Assembly (NCBI RefSeq): GCF_002288925.2
Contig: NW_022098031.1
Location: forward strand, 12,855,484-12,919,483
Length of the DNA: 64,000 nt
Direction of reading: 5' to 3'
Source: Delphinapterus leucas
Lineage: Eukaryota; Chordata; Mammalia; Artiodactyla; Monodontidae
The notes under the pieces are model-generated. The model searched no databases and was not told the DNA's origin. It worked only from the letters and a program-made list of their open reading frames with translations. A program made the translations under genes and the position numbers. Below, piece after piece: positions 1-11,242 of this stretch; position 1 is the first letter of the stretch, and the number at the start of each line of letters is the position of its first letter.

Positions 1-93
1 CATGCAGGATCTTAGTTCCCCGACCAGGGATCGAATCTGCGGCCCCTGTAGAGGAAGCATGTAGTCTTAACCACTGGACTGCCAGGGAAGTCC
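1..93 (-). repeat. CHR-class tRNA-derived SINE, partial at window edge
   Basis: Reverse complement begins GGACTTCCCTGGCAGTCCAG and contains the degenerate A/B-box region of the cetacean CHR SINEs. The 3' tail lies before the window start. Antisense to GRIP1, in its intron. Confidence 0.85.
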
Positions 94-2220
94 GTGTCAT
101 TTGTGTTTTTCAATAAAATTATATTTCTTAATTGTATGCAGCTGTTTTTATTTATTTTTTTACAGAAAGATTTTTTAAAATTATTTTCCAGAATCATCTC
201 TTATTTATGGCTGCTGATGGCATGACCCGTGAACATTTGAGTCTCGTATTTCTTGTAACTGCTTTTGCTACCATCAACTTTTCTCTCAGCCAAGTTCACT
301 TTGCAATTTCAATATATTTGAGTGTTTTGAGAGTGGATCTTTGTTCTTCTTGATATGATAAAGTTGTTTCACTTCTTGGAAGGAGTGTCATTTTTGGTGT
401 TTAAAGCCCACTCCTTTTGCAATATTCTCCCCAGTTCAGGAACAGGCTCGGCCTTAAGAGGAAATATGAAATGGAAACACATATCTTATTCCGGCACAGG
501 CATCTTTCTTCACCAAATACTTGCAGTTGGTACTCAAGATCCAGTGAATTGTCAGGCAGACAGAGGTTTGGTCACAATCTGACAGTCATTGGCTATGTCA
601 CTTCTCTGAACTTCAATTTACTCACTTAGCAGAAAAGAGGAGGGATCACCTGTTATCAGGAGAGGAGACTTCACAAATAGCATTTCCCAGGTGAAGTCAC
701 CATTCAGTCTTACCTCAGCCCTACAGTGTCAGAAACCCAGAAAATGAGATCTCCTCAGGATCCCAGCCTTAAACACGATTCAGGCAGCTGCCTTAGAGCC
801 TCCAGAGTTGGAGGTGTACATCATAATGAGAATCTCTTTACAGAGAGAAATGGACGTGTGTCTAGTTACTAGTCACTACATCAGTCTGACAAGCATATTC
901 TCTCCTTGTAAAACCAGGGGCAGCTGACAATCAGTGTGGAATTATAGGACAAGGGTTGGAGTTTAGGTTGTATGTTTTATATGAGTAATGACATCCAGCC
1001 CCAACAGTCCTCAAAATAGATTGTTTCAATCAGCTTCCCTTGTCTGTGATTCTGTTAAGACTTACTTTTCAAAAATGTAAAAAACAAAACTCTTAAACAA
1101 ATGATTGGCTCGTGCAAAAAAAAAAGTGTTTTTTAACTCATTAATGAGGAATGACAGCAGGATGAAAAAGCTTGTTCAAAGGGAAGATAAAGAAACTATA
1201 CTATATATATATATATAATATATATATATATATATGTATACCTCAGTCCATGGAGGGAAAAAAAAAGAATGCCAAATAAGATTTCCTAGTTAAAATGAAA
1301 GCTGCTCAATGACTTACAGGGAAATAAAAGCAAGGCCTTTGAACTTATCTTTTCTGAGGGACAGAACTCAATTTGCATCGTATCTCTTCCCTGTAAGTTG
1401 CCATCCACTTTTACAGAGTCTGAGCCCTGAGCCATAGAAATGCTAAGTCAAACAGAGTGCAGTCCCCTAGACTCAGATGACCCTTAGGCGGGCTTGTTAG
1501 GCAGTGGTCTAGTGTGCCTGATATCTCAGTTTTTGATCTCTCACTTCTGTCCAGAAATGTTAATAGCTTCCCTTAAGTCTAGCCCTGGCCTAGGGATCAT
1601 TCATCTTTTTCTGATGTTTTTGCTTGTCTCTGTTGTGATCAAATGTGTTTGTTAATAGGTCGTAAAATATTATTACCTATGGGATATTCACTTTACAAAC
1701 GAGGTGGCTCCCTGAGGGTCACTCTGTTCCCCTAATGTCCAGGTCCTTGGAGAGTAGCCTGTTGGACCTCTTCCTCCACCATCGTTCTGCTCTATTATGT
1801 GTCTGTTGCGTGTCTGGCCGGGCTGTGATGAGGATGACATTGATAACAGTCTAGCCCAGGGCTGCCCTCTTTCTTCCCCTTAGATGGAGCACAGAGGTCT
1901 TTCTTGTTTGAGGATCTTTGTAGTGTCAAACCACAGCATTACCTGGAATGAGGAAATAAAATCAACTTTCTTAGTGCTCAGTGCAGTGGGAGTTTGGTCC
2001 GCTGTAATTTGTCATACTTCCCGAATGACAAGTTCCTGCCCCCAAATTCCCAGAAGCCCAGAGGATGGGTGAAGGGGATGCCTCTCACCCAGAGGTGCAG
2101 GTGGCCCCTGAATCAAGGAGGCCACCTGTGATACTGTGGTTTATAATAAGTATACATTTGATCTGGTCCCAGTTGCTGGCACAGAGCTCCTAAAACCCTT
2201 GGAATTTCTTAAATGTTGAG
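94..2220. other. GRIP1 intronic sequence, no gene seen
   Basis: A+T-rich sequence with no exon-like open frame bounded by splice sites and no recognised young repeat. It includes a TA-dinucleotide tract at about 1200-1236. The short open frames look like chance. Confidence 0.5.
1197..1237. repeat. (TA)n microsatellite
   Basis: Alternating TA run, interrupted once by AATA and once by GTATA. Confidence 0.9.
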
Positions 2221-2229
2221 AGTGAGAAA

Positions 2230-2885
2230 GGTATCTTTTGTTATGTTAATGAGGCGCCCTTTAGATGCAGTTAAGGATAGGGGTTGCTTGCCGGTGGAGC
2301 CAATCCTGTGATTAGAGGGTTGGAACTTTCAGTCCCACCCCCAACCTCCAGGGAGGGGAGGGGATTTGCAGGTGAAATCAATCACTAAAGGCCAATGACT
2401 TACTTAGTGCCCGTGTAATGAAGCCTCTATAAAAACCCGAAAGGATGGGTCTCCAGGAGCTTTCAGATTGGAGGGGATGCAGGGAGGGTGGTGCGCTCAG
2501 AGAGCATGGAGGCTCTGCGCCCTTCCCGAATACCTTGCCCCAGAGCAACGCTTCCAGCTGGCTGTTCCTGAGTTGTACCATTTTATGATAAACCGGTGAT
2601 ATGGTAAGTTCTGTGAGCTGCTTTGGCAAATTAGTCAAACCCAAGGAGAGGGCTGCTGGAACCTCTGAGACATAGCCGGTTGGTCAAAGGCACGGGTGAC
2701 AACCCGTGTCTGAAGATGATTGTCTAAAATGCTGGGGTGGAGGTGAGGTGACATTGTAAGGCTGAGCCCTTAACCTGTGGAGTCTGACGCTATCACCAGG
2801 GAGATAATGTCAGAACTGACTTGAACTGTAGGACACTCAGCTGGTGTTGCAGGACTGCTTGGTGGTGTAGGGAACCCACCTACCC
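2230..2885 (+). repeat. Ancient LTR-like retroelement segment, family not assigned
   Basis: The segment has LTR layout. A TATA-like CTATAAAAACCC at about 2427 is followed about 160 bases later by a poly(A)-signal-like GATAAACC near 2587, then a U5-like stretch. I recognise the run from GGTTGGAACTTTCAGTCCCA to GCCGGTTGGTCAAAGGCAC as a dispersed mammalian LTR type, but cannot name the family with confidence. There is no coding capacity. Boundaries are approximate because the terminal TG/CA and duplications are eroded. Confidence 0.6.
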
Positions 2886-3977
2886 CCAACACACACACAC
2901 ATGTTCGAACTGTCATCAGGACATCTTGCCCACACGGGCCTGAGGGCTATGGAGGTCAGTAAGTTGCCAGGGCGACTCAGGAAGAGACAGGAGCTGGAGG
3001 AGAGCCAGGCCAGAACAGCCCTGGGGGCCGGAGAGCAGAGGCAGGTGTGGAGAGGGGCCGGCAGGTGGTCCTGAGCTGAGATGCTGGAACAGTCTCTGCC
3101 AGGCTGGCTGACTTGGTGCTGGCTGGGCAGGGAGAAAGGGCCAGGGGCAGAGCTAACGGTAACTAGGTGTCCATCAAGCTGCCTGTGGCGTAGCTTGATC
3201 TCCTGGAGGATTGGAGAATGATCTGGTTCTTTCCTCTTTAGTATGATGTGAAATGAAAGCTGCAAAGGTCCTCTGAGATGAATTGGGAAAGCAGCCCTCA
3301 ATCCACCACGGATCTTAAAAACTGTGAACTTCCTTGGCTGGGACTTAGTTCTCCGAGGGCCAAGTCAGCCCTGACACTCACAGACTTAGGGCCACCATCC
3401 AAGCTCTGACTCTCCCATTGTTGAGCCCCCGTTTGTCAAGCTCACGGGGCCACATGCTTGCCAGGAAACAGGAGGCAGCGTCTGACGCTGCTGTCCGTGC
3501 AGTTCTCTCCTCTGCCGACGAGACTCCCGGACAGGAAGGTAGCAGCTGCTTTCCTGACCCTGTTCATCTTGGAACCCACACTTTTGAGTGGCAGAATCCA
3601 AGATGGCTTCCTCTGGGCTGGAAGAATGCAGCTGGAACAGCCGTACTTTAGTTTTTTCTTCCAGCCCCACAGGTAGTATAGAATTGTGCTCAAAACCAAA
3701 ATTACTTGAATTGTCAGGTTTAAAGGAACAGGGCCCCCCCGGTGGTGTCTGCAAGAATAAACCCAAGTGCCTGGTAATTTGTGGAAGTACTAGAACCATC
3801 TCTGATAAGGCCATTGGGCGAGGGACTGAGCCACAGAGGCAGCCAGGGCTTAGGAACTGCTTCTGGGGGTGGCTGCCACTTGCCTCGACGTGCTCAAGAG
3901 AGTAGACACGGTTGCCATTAAAATCCAGGTGGGGGGAGTTGGCTCTGCTGCTGAGGCTTTTCACTTGTGTCAAAACT
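2886..3977. other. GRIP1 intronic sequence, no gene seen
   Basis: G+C-richer than its surroundings, with several overlapping open frames on both strands (for example 3588-3905 + and 3386-4297 -). None has recognisable domains, and the - strand frame runs into a SINE. Treated as non-coding. Confidence 0.5.
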
Positions 3978-3988
3978 GAAAACACAGG

Positions 3989-4195
3989 GGCTTCCCTGGT
4001 GGCGCAGTGGTTGAGAGTCCGCCTGCCGATGTAGGTGACACGGGTTCGTGCTCCGGTCCGGGAGGATCCCACATGCCGCAGAGCGGCTGGGCCCGTGAGC
4101 CATGGCCCGCTGAGGCTGTGCGGTCTGGAGCCTGTGCTCCGCGACGGGAGAGGCCACAAAAGTGAGAGGCCTGCGTGACCGCAAAAAAAAAAAAA
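3989..4195 (+). repeat. CHR-2-type SINE with target-site duplication
   Basis: Starts GGCTTCCCTGGTGGCGCAGT and carries a B-box-like GGTTCGTGC. It ends in a poly(A) tail flanked by the 11-base direct repeat GAAAACACAGG (3978-3988 and 4196-4206). The intact duplication indicates a fairly young insertion. Confidence 0.95.
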
Positions 4196-4206
4196 GAAAA
4201 CACAGG

Positions 4207-6190
4207 CATTAGGTTTCTGATCTTTGCCTCGAGGGCATTGTTCAGACATGCAGATAGACTTGCTTAGAAATATAAAACAAGGCTCAACTTGAATCACGTG
4301 AAGCCCGACACCTCCTGTTAAAGCTTCTGTTCTCAGGAGGGTTAGAGGCCATTGCAGCGTGCGCTGTGATGAATGGTTAAAAATTGAACTGGGTTTCGTA
4401 GAAGGGTATCCTCGCCTAGAGAGTTACCTTCCAAGAGACTCATTGGCCCTTTTAGAACAGAAAATCTATCGTTGTGTTCACAGTCCGTTCCCCGGAGGCA
4501 TCCTCTGGTCAGCACAGAATGGAGACCTTGCAAGAAAAATCTTGATTTACTTGGGTTAGGGTGGAACACAGAGAACTCTGAGCAGCTGGGAGCAGTTTGG
4601 CCGGATGCTTGGGGAAAGCCACAGAAGGGCTCCGATGGGAAGAACTACAGCAGATGGGATAAATTATTCACCTTTAGTTGGTTGGGCAGTTGGAAATGGA
4701 TAAAAACTGCCTGACCAGCTAGTAGATTTGTATGTCGAGGGGAAAAAACAGTCATGATTTGGTGGAAGGAACACAGCACATGAGGTCAGATATTCTAATA
4801 CTGAAATCCCCAGGCTTATGTATTCTAACTGGACAAGTCCGTTCACCAAGTTCAAGGGGCGGTGTCCTCGTTCGCAGGAAGGGCACGATTCTAATGCACA
4901 GAGTTGTCGGGAGGTCAAAAGCAGTCAGTCATATATAGGAAAGTTCCTGGTGAAGGGATTCATCTGCGGGGGAAAATTGTGACTTAAACTTTGGAACCCT
5001 TAGAATTACTTTTGGACAGGAAGTAAATCAGAAGTACCCACTATCCATCTCCAGCTAAACAGGAGGGCAGCAGCTACATGGTACAATTTACTGTTGCTGC
5101 TTTTGAGAGCAGCTGTGTGTCCTATATTTGTGAATTACAGATTGCTGGAATCTTACCTCTGTATCATTTTAAAATTTCATTGTGTTATTTGCTATTTCCA
5201 AGCTACTTCCAGGAGAACCATAGTGCTGGCTATTAAAATTCACTCTCCTCTAAGCTTAGGAAATCTTTCTAGAGAAACAGATTACTTTCAACTTTAAACC
5301 TTTTATTAGCTTCTCATCCTGAAGAGTTTGCCATAAAGCTGTATCATCAAGTCTAAGGCTCAGGAGAGCCAAGCCTCTTAGCCAACAGCTGTGACTTTAC
5401 AGTTAAGGGCTAATCTGCTCACCTGCTCTGGCTGACGTCCATTCTCTACTGTTGTGGTTAACGGATTACTACTGCCTGGTGTTGGCAGTATTTGGTGACA
5501 CTCATCCTTCTGCCCCTTCTGGGTTCTGGCCTGTGGAGCAAACACCCAAGCAGCACAGGCCAATTGAGCAATGAAGAACTTCACTATTACTTGAGGCCCA
5601 CACCAAATGTACCCCAAATGCAAGGGTTCAGGTTCACTGTATTGAGAAACATATCTCAGGGCTAAGACAGAGTTGGGCTTCCTAATGTCCATTGCAAGCA
5701 TAGGCTTTGTGACTCTCAGATGTGACTGAAGAGTATGGCTTGGCTTGCAGAGCAGATGCCAGTCCTCTTACTGACCAGCCATATGCAGAGGGTCCATGGG
5801 AATTCCCTCCAAACCTATACCTAGTGGAACAGAGATAACTAGAATGCACCACCTTCCACCCCATTTGTGCTGCTTGTCACATAGAACCTGACTAGGAACA
5901 AAGATGGAAAGGGGGCATAAGGACAGGAGATCCCACAGACAAAGCCAAAGAGGCATGTAAGCAGGGACCTTGGAGTAATTTCATCCACTAGTAAACAGAG
6001 TCCCAAGAATAGCAGACTATTACCAACCATATTAGCTATTTGTCACTGCCACTCCCTCCTCCTTTGTACCCATCTCTCCCTGTTCCTCCCCTTCCTCCCT
6101 TTGAGAAAGGAACATGAGTTTGGGAAGAAAGGGACTAGAATGTAAACCAGAAGTGTTTCCTCCAATCAAGGCAGGAAATTCATGGTGAGT
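4207..6190. other. GRIP1 intronic sequence with a weak MIR-like stretch
   Basis: Around 4760-4920 the sequence resembles a degraded MIR (spacing of a CACAGCACATGAGGTCAG core and a GTCCGTTCACC block). Open frames on the - strand at 5378-5701 and 5682-6030 match no family I recognise and lack convincing splice context. Possibly an old unrecognised interspersed repeat. Confidence 0.4.
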
Positions 6191-6849
6191 CTATGATATC
6201 TTGTGCCAGAAAGCAAATTACTTATCAGAGCAAACGGGTCATATCAAAAGGACAACATGAAGTCAATATGAAGGACTTTCCTTGGCCAAAGATGAGGAAA
6301 CTTGAGCACCCAAAAGAATGATGCAATTGATCGTAACATCATATATATATATAAACCCATAGGTTCATATTGATAACGTACTTTGAAAAGGCCATTCCCT
6401 TACCCCTCACCTCAAAAAAAAACCCTCATTGGGACACCATTGGAAATATTCAGTGCACTAATTCCCTATTTTAAAAATGAAAGAATTAGCGTTCATTTTG
6501 CCTTTCTTGTACAAACTACTTCAGAGTAACCAAACAGCACTAATTGAAGAAATGAGAATTCTTTACAAAAGAATTCTAGCTCATATAGAAGATAGTAAGA
6601 GATCATAAAAAGATTATCGTTTTGCAACCCCTGATAAAATTATTGATTCAGACAATGGTCATCAATGGATGAAACTATAAATTGAAGTTTAATGGGGAAC
6701 CTTATGATGGAAGAATTAAACTGTCATCACCCGAACCCACCCAAAGTGGGACAACTAGACACTGAGTGATGTGCTGTTATAGGAATCACATTGTCCTACC
6801 TGTGATCTACCCCTCCCCCCAAAGCTGATTCTGACTCAAGCAACCAGAG

Positions 6850-7350
6850 CTAATTTCCTTTTAAAGGAAAATGGGGCACAGAAGGGCATGCTACAGAGCG
6901 AATGACATAGTTTCAACAATAAGTCAGTAGCACAGGGAAAAAAGGATGGGGGCATGCTCTAGGTAAGAGGACATTTAAGAGACCTAACACCAATGCGTGG
7001 GCCTTGCTGGAACAAACTAACTCTAAAAATCACTTTGAGACAATCAGGGAAATTTTATTATAGACTAGATATTAGAATATATCAAGGAATAAGTGCTGAT
7101 TTTGTGAATGAATTAATGGCACTGAGGTTGTATAAAAAAGTGATTATATTTTTTAAGAGATTCATACTGAGTTATGTAAGGGTGAAATGATATGAGGACT
7201 GGCATTTGCTTTAAAATACTCCCCCAAAGAAGATAAAAGACGGGGGGATGAAGTAAGTGAGCTCTTGTTGGATCTGAGTGATGAGTATATGAGGATTCAT
7301 TGTCCTAGCATCTCTGCTCTTGAATATGTTTGAAATCTTTCCTTAAAAAA
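6850..7350 (+). repeat. Old L1 3'-end-like repeat
   Basis: The segment from GACAATCAGGGAAATTTTAT through GGATCTGAGTGATGAGTATA to a TTTGAAATCTTTCCTTAAAA terminus resembles the 3' untranslated region of old mammalian L1 subfamilies (L1MC/ME-like). Divergent and without open frames. The upstream border is uncertain. Confidence 0.5.
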
Positions 7351-7360
7351 TAGATTTCTC

Positions 7361-7480
7361 AGGATTTACCTGACGGTCTAGTGGTTAGGACTCCACACTT
7401 CCACTGCAGGGGGCACAGGTTCTCTGGTAGGGGAACTAAGACCCCACGTGCCTTGCTGCATGGCCAAAAAAAAAAAAAAA
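7361..7480 (+). repeat. CHR-1-type SINE
   Basis: A divergent copy beginning AGGATTTACCTGACGGTCTA, with GGTTAGGACTCC and a terminal GGCCAAAAA tail. Older than the CHR-2 copies, judging by its substitutions. Confidence 0.85.
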
Positions 7481-7483
7481 CAA

Positions 7484-7600
7484 CTTTCTCCTAACCAAAC
7501 TTATTGTGGTAATCATTTCACAGTATATGTATGTCAAGTCATTATGTGATACACCTTAAACTTCTACAGAGCTGTATGTCAATTACATCTCAGTAACATT
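7484..7600 (+). repeat. L1 3'-terminal fragment
   Basis: Contains TGATACACCTTAAACTTCTA and GTATGTCAATTACATCTCAG, a familiar old L1 3'-end pattern also seen here at 34760-34815. Confidence 0.6.
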
Positions 7601-7729
7601 CCCACCTCACATAAAACTCTCCTGTCCTATGGCCTAAGGCAAAATCATAATTCTAGAGGGGCTCAAAATATCTTCTCTGCAATGAATATTTATTAAGCAA
7701 CCACGTGCTAGATAAAGAGGTAGTATGCC

Positions 7730-7875
7730 GTGCAAAGATCCATGCTTTGCAGTCAGAACCACTTGGGTTTGAACCACTTCTCTGTTGCTTACTATCTGTT
7801 TACCTTGGGCAAGTTTCTAACCCTCTCTGAGCTTTCATTTCCCCGTCTGTATGATCTGCTCCTCTAACTAGGTGG
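7730..7875 (+). repeat. MIR SINE
   Basis: Shows the MIR core order: GCAGTCAGAACCACTTGGGT, then TTACCTTGGGCAAGTTTCTA, then CCTCTCTGAGCTTTCATTTC. The nested CHR-2/LTR insertion follows immediately downstream. Confidence 0.75.
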
Positions 7876-7920
7876 AGACAGTAGCATCTGGTTTGCTTTT
7901 TTTGTTTTTGCGGTACGCGG

Positions 7921-8343
7921 TGTAAGGTCGGATCTTAACAAACGGCACCGCGAAACAGAGGAAAGCTTCAAGTGAGCTTTATTAGGGAGCGCTCCCGGGC
8001 GAGGTTCACTGGTCCGAGAGAAAGGGGCCAGAGAAGTCACACGTGGGCGAGGGTTGGGCAAGATTTTATAGGGGAAGAAGGGAAAGGGGTGTGGTGAATC
8101 TGGGAGGGCGCAGGGTATTCCTTATTTGGTGGTCTTTTCGGGTATCCTGGGGGACCGTTAGTCCCACCACTCGAAAGGCGGGAAGGCTGGGCCGGGTGCA
8201 AAGTCCCCAGGTCAGTTCCTGGAACTGGGTGGTCCGGAATGTCTCCAGGTCAGTTTCTGGAACTGGGTGGTCCGGAGAATTTCGGTCTGATGCAACCTGT
8301 GAATCTGATTGTGTTCCCCTGCCTCGGGCCAGTTGGCCTTACA
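7921..8343 (-). mobile_element. Solo LTR of a gammaretrovirus-like endogenous retrovirus
   Basis: The 423-base element has 7-base inverted ends (TGTAAGG and CCTTACA) and an exact 5-base duplication CGCGG (7916-7920, 8344-8348), the hallmark of retroviral integration. Read on the - strand, U3 contains two 30-base enhancer-like repeats (8247-8276 and 8209-8238 in + coordinates), a TATA box CTATAAAA (about 8064-8071) and an AATAAA poly(A) signal (7978-7983). The TATA-to-poly(A) spacing of roughly 85 bases suits a gammaretrovirus-type R region. No internal gag, pol or env sequence remains, so it is most likely the product of LTR-LTR recombination. Class assignment is by layout only. Confidence 0.88.
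8209..8276 (-). promoter_or_regulatory. Duplicated U3 enhancer-like unit with STAT-like palindromes
   Basis: Two units of period 38 share AGGTCAGT(T/T)(C/T)CTGGAACT followed by GGGTGGTCCGGA. The 8209-8238 unit holds the palindrome AGTTCCTGGAACT, whose TTCCTGGAA core fits the TTCN3GAA STAT consensus. The 8247-8276 unit has one substitution in that half-site. Direct repeats in U3 are typical retroviral enhancers. Factor binding is inferred. Confidence 0.6.
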
Positions 8344-8527
8344 CGCGGGCCTCTCACTGCTGTGGCCTCTCCCGTTGCGGAGCACAGGCTCATTGGCCAT
8401 GGCACACGGGCCCAGCCGCTCCGCGGCCTGCGGGATCCTCCCGGACCGGGGCACGAACCCGTGTCCCATGCATCGGCAGGCGGACTCTCAATCACTGCGC
8501 CACCGGGGAAGCCCTGGTTTGCTTTTT

Positions 8528-8934
8528 AAGCTAATCAATCAAGTCCCACAGCCTTATTAGCAAGAAGTCCAGAATCTTGAGCTGGAGGACCCTCCATCCC
8601 ACCCTACTCTCCGTGCAGGAATGGGGCTTCCTCAGCTCAAGGCAGGGCAGGCCTGGCTCTAACGTCAGTGATGCTCTCACCTGTCGTGGCCACACGGTGT
8701 CACTATGGAGCTTTGTCCTTCCGGGCCCCATCCACGCCAGCCACCCTGCAGCTTTTTGCCTTGCTCATTTCCAGCATGGGCCGCCCTGGGGCCGGGAGGC
8801 GGGGCATGGCTTGACCCTCAGAACTAAATCCCACTCCATTCACACAGCACGTGATGGTCAGTTCTGACTAGCTTCCAAGCGCAACCACATGGTATGTCAG
8901 AACCAGTCGTTTCATTTATTCGACAAACTACAAG
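8528..8934. other. GRIP1 intronic sequence, no gene seen
   Basis: No recognisable gene or repeat. Open frames here (8531-8731 - and 8577-8867 +) have no domain signal. Confidence 0.45.
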
Positions 8935-9050
8935 CCCTACTGTGTGGCAGGTACCATTAGAGGAGTTTGGGATATTATCAGTGAAACAAAGATCTTTGCC
9001 CTCCTCGAGGAGCTTGTCAGGGCATCTCCCACATACTCTCCTCAGCCTTT
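8935..9050 (+). repeat. L2/MIR-type 3' fragment
   Basis: The pattern of a size/abundance core (GTGTGGCAGGTACCATTAGA) followed by AACAAAGATCTTTGCCCTCC and GAGGAGCTTG is the familiar L2 3'-end order. Confidence 0.6.
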
Positions 9051-10340
9051 TACCTGAGCCCAGGTTACCAACAAAGACATCTCCTCTCCTCCTGATGAGT
9101 TTTTCTTCGAGGGGAAAGGGTGCTCTCATTCATGCCAAGGTACATGTCAGATGCAGGGGGCTGGATTTTGCTAAAACACACACATCTCTTCTATAGTAAA
9201 GTAGGACTTTCTACTCTATGCTTGTATAAATGAGTGCCACAAAAGTGGTCCTTCCACAGATACCAGGTCATTTCAGGTTTTGAAACTTCATATACACTAC
9301 CTCATTTAAAACTGTGATTCTTGCCCCTCTTGAAGGATTGTTAGGAGGATTAAGTCAGATATGGTCACTGGACTGTATACTCATGATGGCTGTGCTGTGT
9401 TTATTGCTGTATCTTTCTTTCACTCAGTCCTTCAAACAGTGCGTAGCACATCATAGGGTCCAGTGCACACGTGTGCACCCACACATACGCACATTGATAA
9501 TGCACAGTGATGGAATGAGCCTGCCAAGAGTGTCATTAAGTGTTAGTTCCCTCTCTTCCTTTTCGGAACATGTAATAGCCCCTCTGGTGTGTGAAGTACC
9601 ACACAGAGCAGACTTCATTGTGCACAGAAATTGGCAGATGGCAATTCAGAGCAGGGTCTGAGATTCTGCATTTTAACACACTCCTGAGTGATGTTGATGC
9701 TTCTGATCAGGACAGAATTGGCAAGGCACAGCTTTTTTTTCTCTTAAAGTAAATATGTAACAAAATTCTGGCCCCTTTCCTTCTAGTGTATTGTTGGAAA
9801 GAGGCAGGTAGGGGTGAGATGTTGATATACCCTATTTCATAGGTCCTAAGATTACCATGGCCTATAAAACACAGCCTGATTTCAGAGAATTTAAAGTATG
9901 AAAAAAAAAGTACATCTTAGAATCTATGAAATAAGGCACTTGAGCGGCAATAGAATATAACGGTTAAGTGACTGGAGTCAGACAGAGACGGCCCCACCAT
10001 TCAATACTTTCGTGATCTTGGGCGAGTTGTTTAACGTCTATAAAATTGAATTTCCTAACCTCTAATATGGCAGTAACCACTAGGGCTGCCTGGTGATTAG
10101 AATTGACGCTGCCAGCTTGATATTTTAGCTGTCTGTCCAGTGAGATGAAAATCCACAAATGACCGCTTTTGTATTCCTTCAATATTCCATATTTCTCTGA
10201 AGTAAAATAACTTGGTATAAACCTGCTATAAGAGTATTAATATTCACGTTTTGCCCTGTATAGCTCTGAATTTTTTGACTCTTCTACAAGAATGTATTTA
10301 GGTATTATGTGTGTTAAAATAAATAGGACATACATTTTTT
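9051..10340. other. GRIP1 intronic sequence containing a MIR copy
   Basis: A MIR-like segment lies at about 9940-10085 (GGTTAAGTGACTGGAGTCAG, then TGATCTTGGGCGAGTTGTTT). The remainder shows nothing assignable. Confidence 0.5.
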
Positions 10341-10580
10341 CAAAAAATTGATTTGGCTGTGCTGGGTCTTAGTTGCGGCACGCGGTATCTTCATTGCAGC
10401 ATGTGAGATCTTTTTAGTTGCGGCATGCAGGATCTTTTAGTTGCGGCATGGAATCTTTAGTTGCGGCATGCAAACTCTTAGTTGCAGCATGTAGGCTCTA
10501 GTTCCCTGACCAGGGATCGAACCCGGTCCCCCTGCTTTGGGAGCACGGAGTCTTAGCCACTGGACCACCAGGGAAGTCCC
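10341..10580 (-). repeat. tRNA-derived SINE with repeated internal units
   Basis: Antisense SINE ending CCACCAGGGAAGTCCC, flanked by ACATACATTTTT on both sides (10328-10339 and 10584-10595). Its tail-proximal part is a run of about five imperfect units built on TTAGTTGCGGCATG. It belongs with the larger cetartiodactyl tRNA-SINEs seen at 14380 and 44408. Confidence 0.88.
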
Positions 10581-10699
10581 AAAACATACATTTTTAAATA
10601 ATTAGAGTTAAAAACTAAGCCCAAATTATTGCTTGATGTGTGCATCAGTTTTTATGGAGGGCATGCAGCAAACCTTACTAAAAATAGCGGTCACATTAA

Positions 10700-10890
10700 A
10701 TGTTAAATGAGTGTCATGTGCTGAGTATGTTGTCTGGCGTGTCCAGCACAGTGGGTTTCAGTGAACATTACACGTTAATGTGTTTGCCTCTAGAAGGCAG
10801 CCTCTTCTGTCTCATTCACTGCTGTTTCCCAGCACCCGGAACCAGGCTTAGCACATGGAGGGACTCAGTACACATTTTATGAACGTGTAA
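10700..10890 (+). repeat. L2-like 3' fragment
   Basis: GAAGGCAGCCTCTTCTGTCT, then CACTGCTGTTTCCCAGCACC and AGGCTTAGCACATGG follow the conserved L2 3'-end wording. Confidence 0.6.
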
Positions 10891-11204
10891 ACCTCAGACT
10901 AACTCTTGCAGGTGGTCAGAGGAGGACTGGGGGTTGGGGGAAACTTTAGCTGGTGGTACTGCCTTAATGCAGAGGGAACAAGCTGAGGCCCACAGCTGAG
11001 AAGGGCGGATTTGCAAATCCTGGCATTTCCAGGAATGCCTGGAATTGCTAAACCAAACCCAGGACAAGGACTGAGGGAGCTACTGAAGGCAGGCCCCAGA
11101 GGAGGGTGTTCCTTACAGGAGCACTTTCAGGTCTTTTAAGACTTTTCAAAAAATTGAACTATAGTTCATTTACAATGTTTCAGGTGTACAGCAAAGCGAT
11201 TCAG

Positions 11205-11242
<38 letters not shown>

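Larger units (their letters stand above)
7903..8514 (-). repeat. CHR-2-type SINE split by a solo LTR
   Basis: Antisense SINE in two parts: 7903-7920 (tail and GCGGTACGCGG) and 8344-8514 (CGCGGGCCTCTCACTGC to GGGGAAGCCC). It is flanked by its own direct repeat TGGTTTGCTTTTT (from 7889, and 8515-8527). The interruption is the 423-base LTR described separately. Confidence 0.93.

Noticed and set aside
3386..4297. A 303-residue - strand open frame
   Set aside because: It runs through the antisense of a CHR-2 SINE (3989-4195). It has no recognisable domain, no splice or promoter context, and lies within a GRIP1 intron.
10360..10500. Short direct repeats resembling a CRISPR array
   Set aside because: Units are adjacent without unique spacers, they sit inside a SINE with target duplication, and the genome is mammalian.
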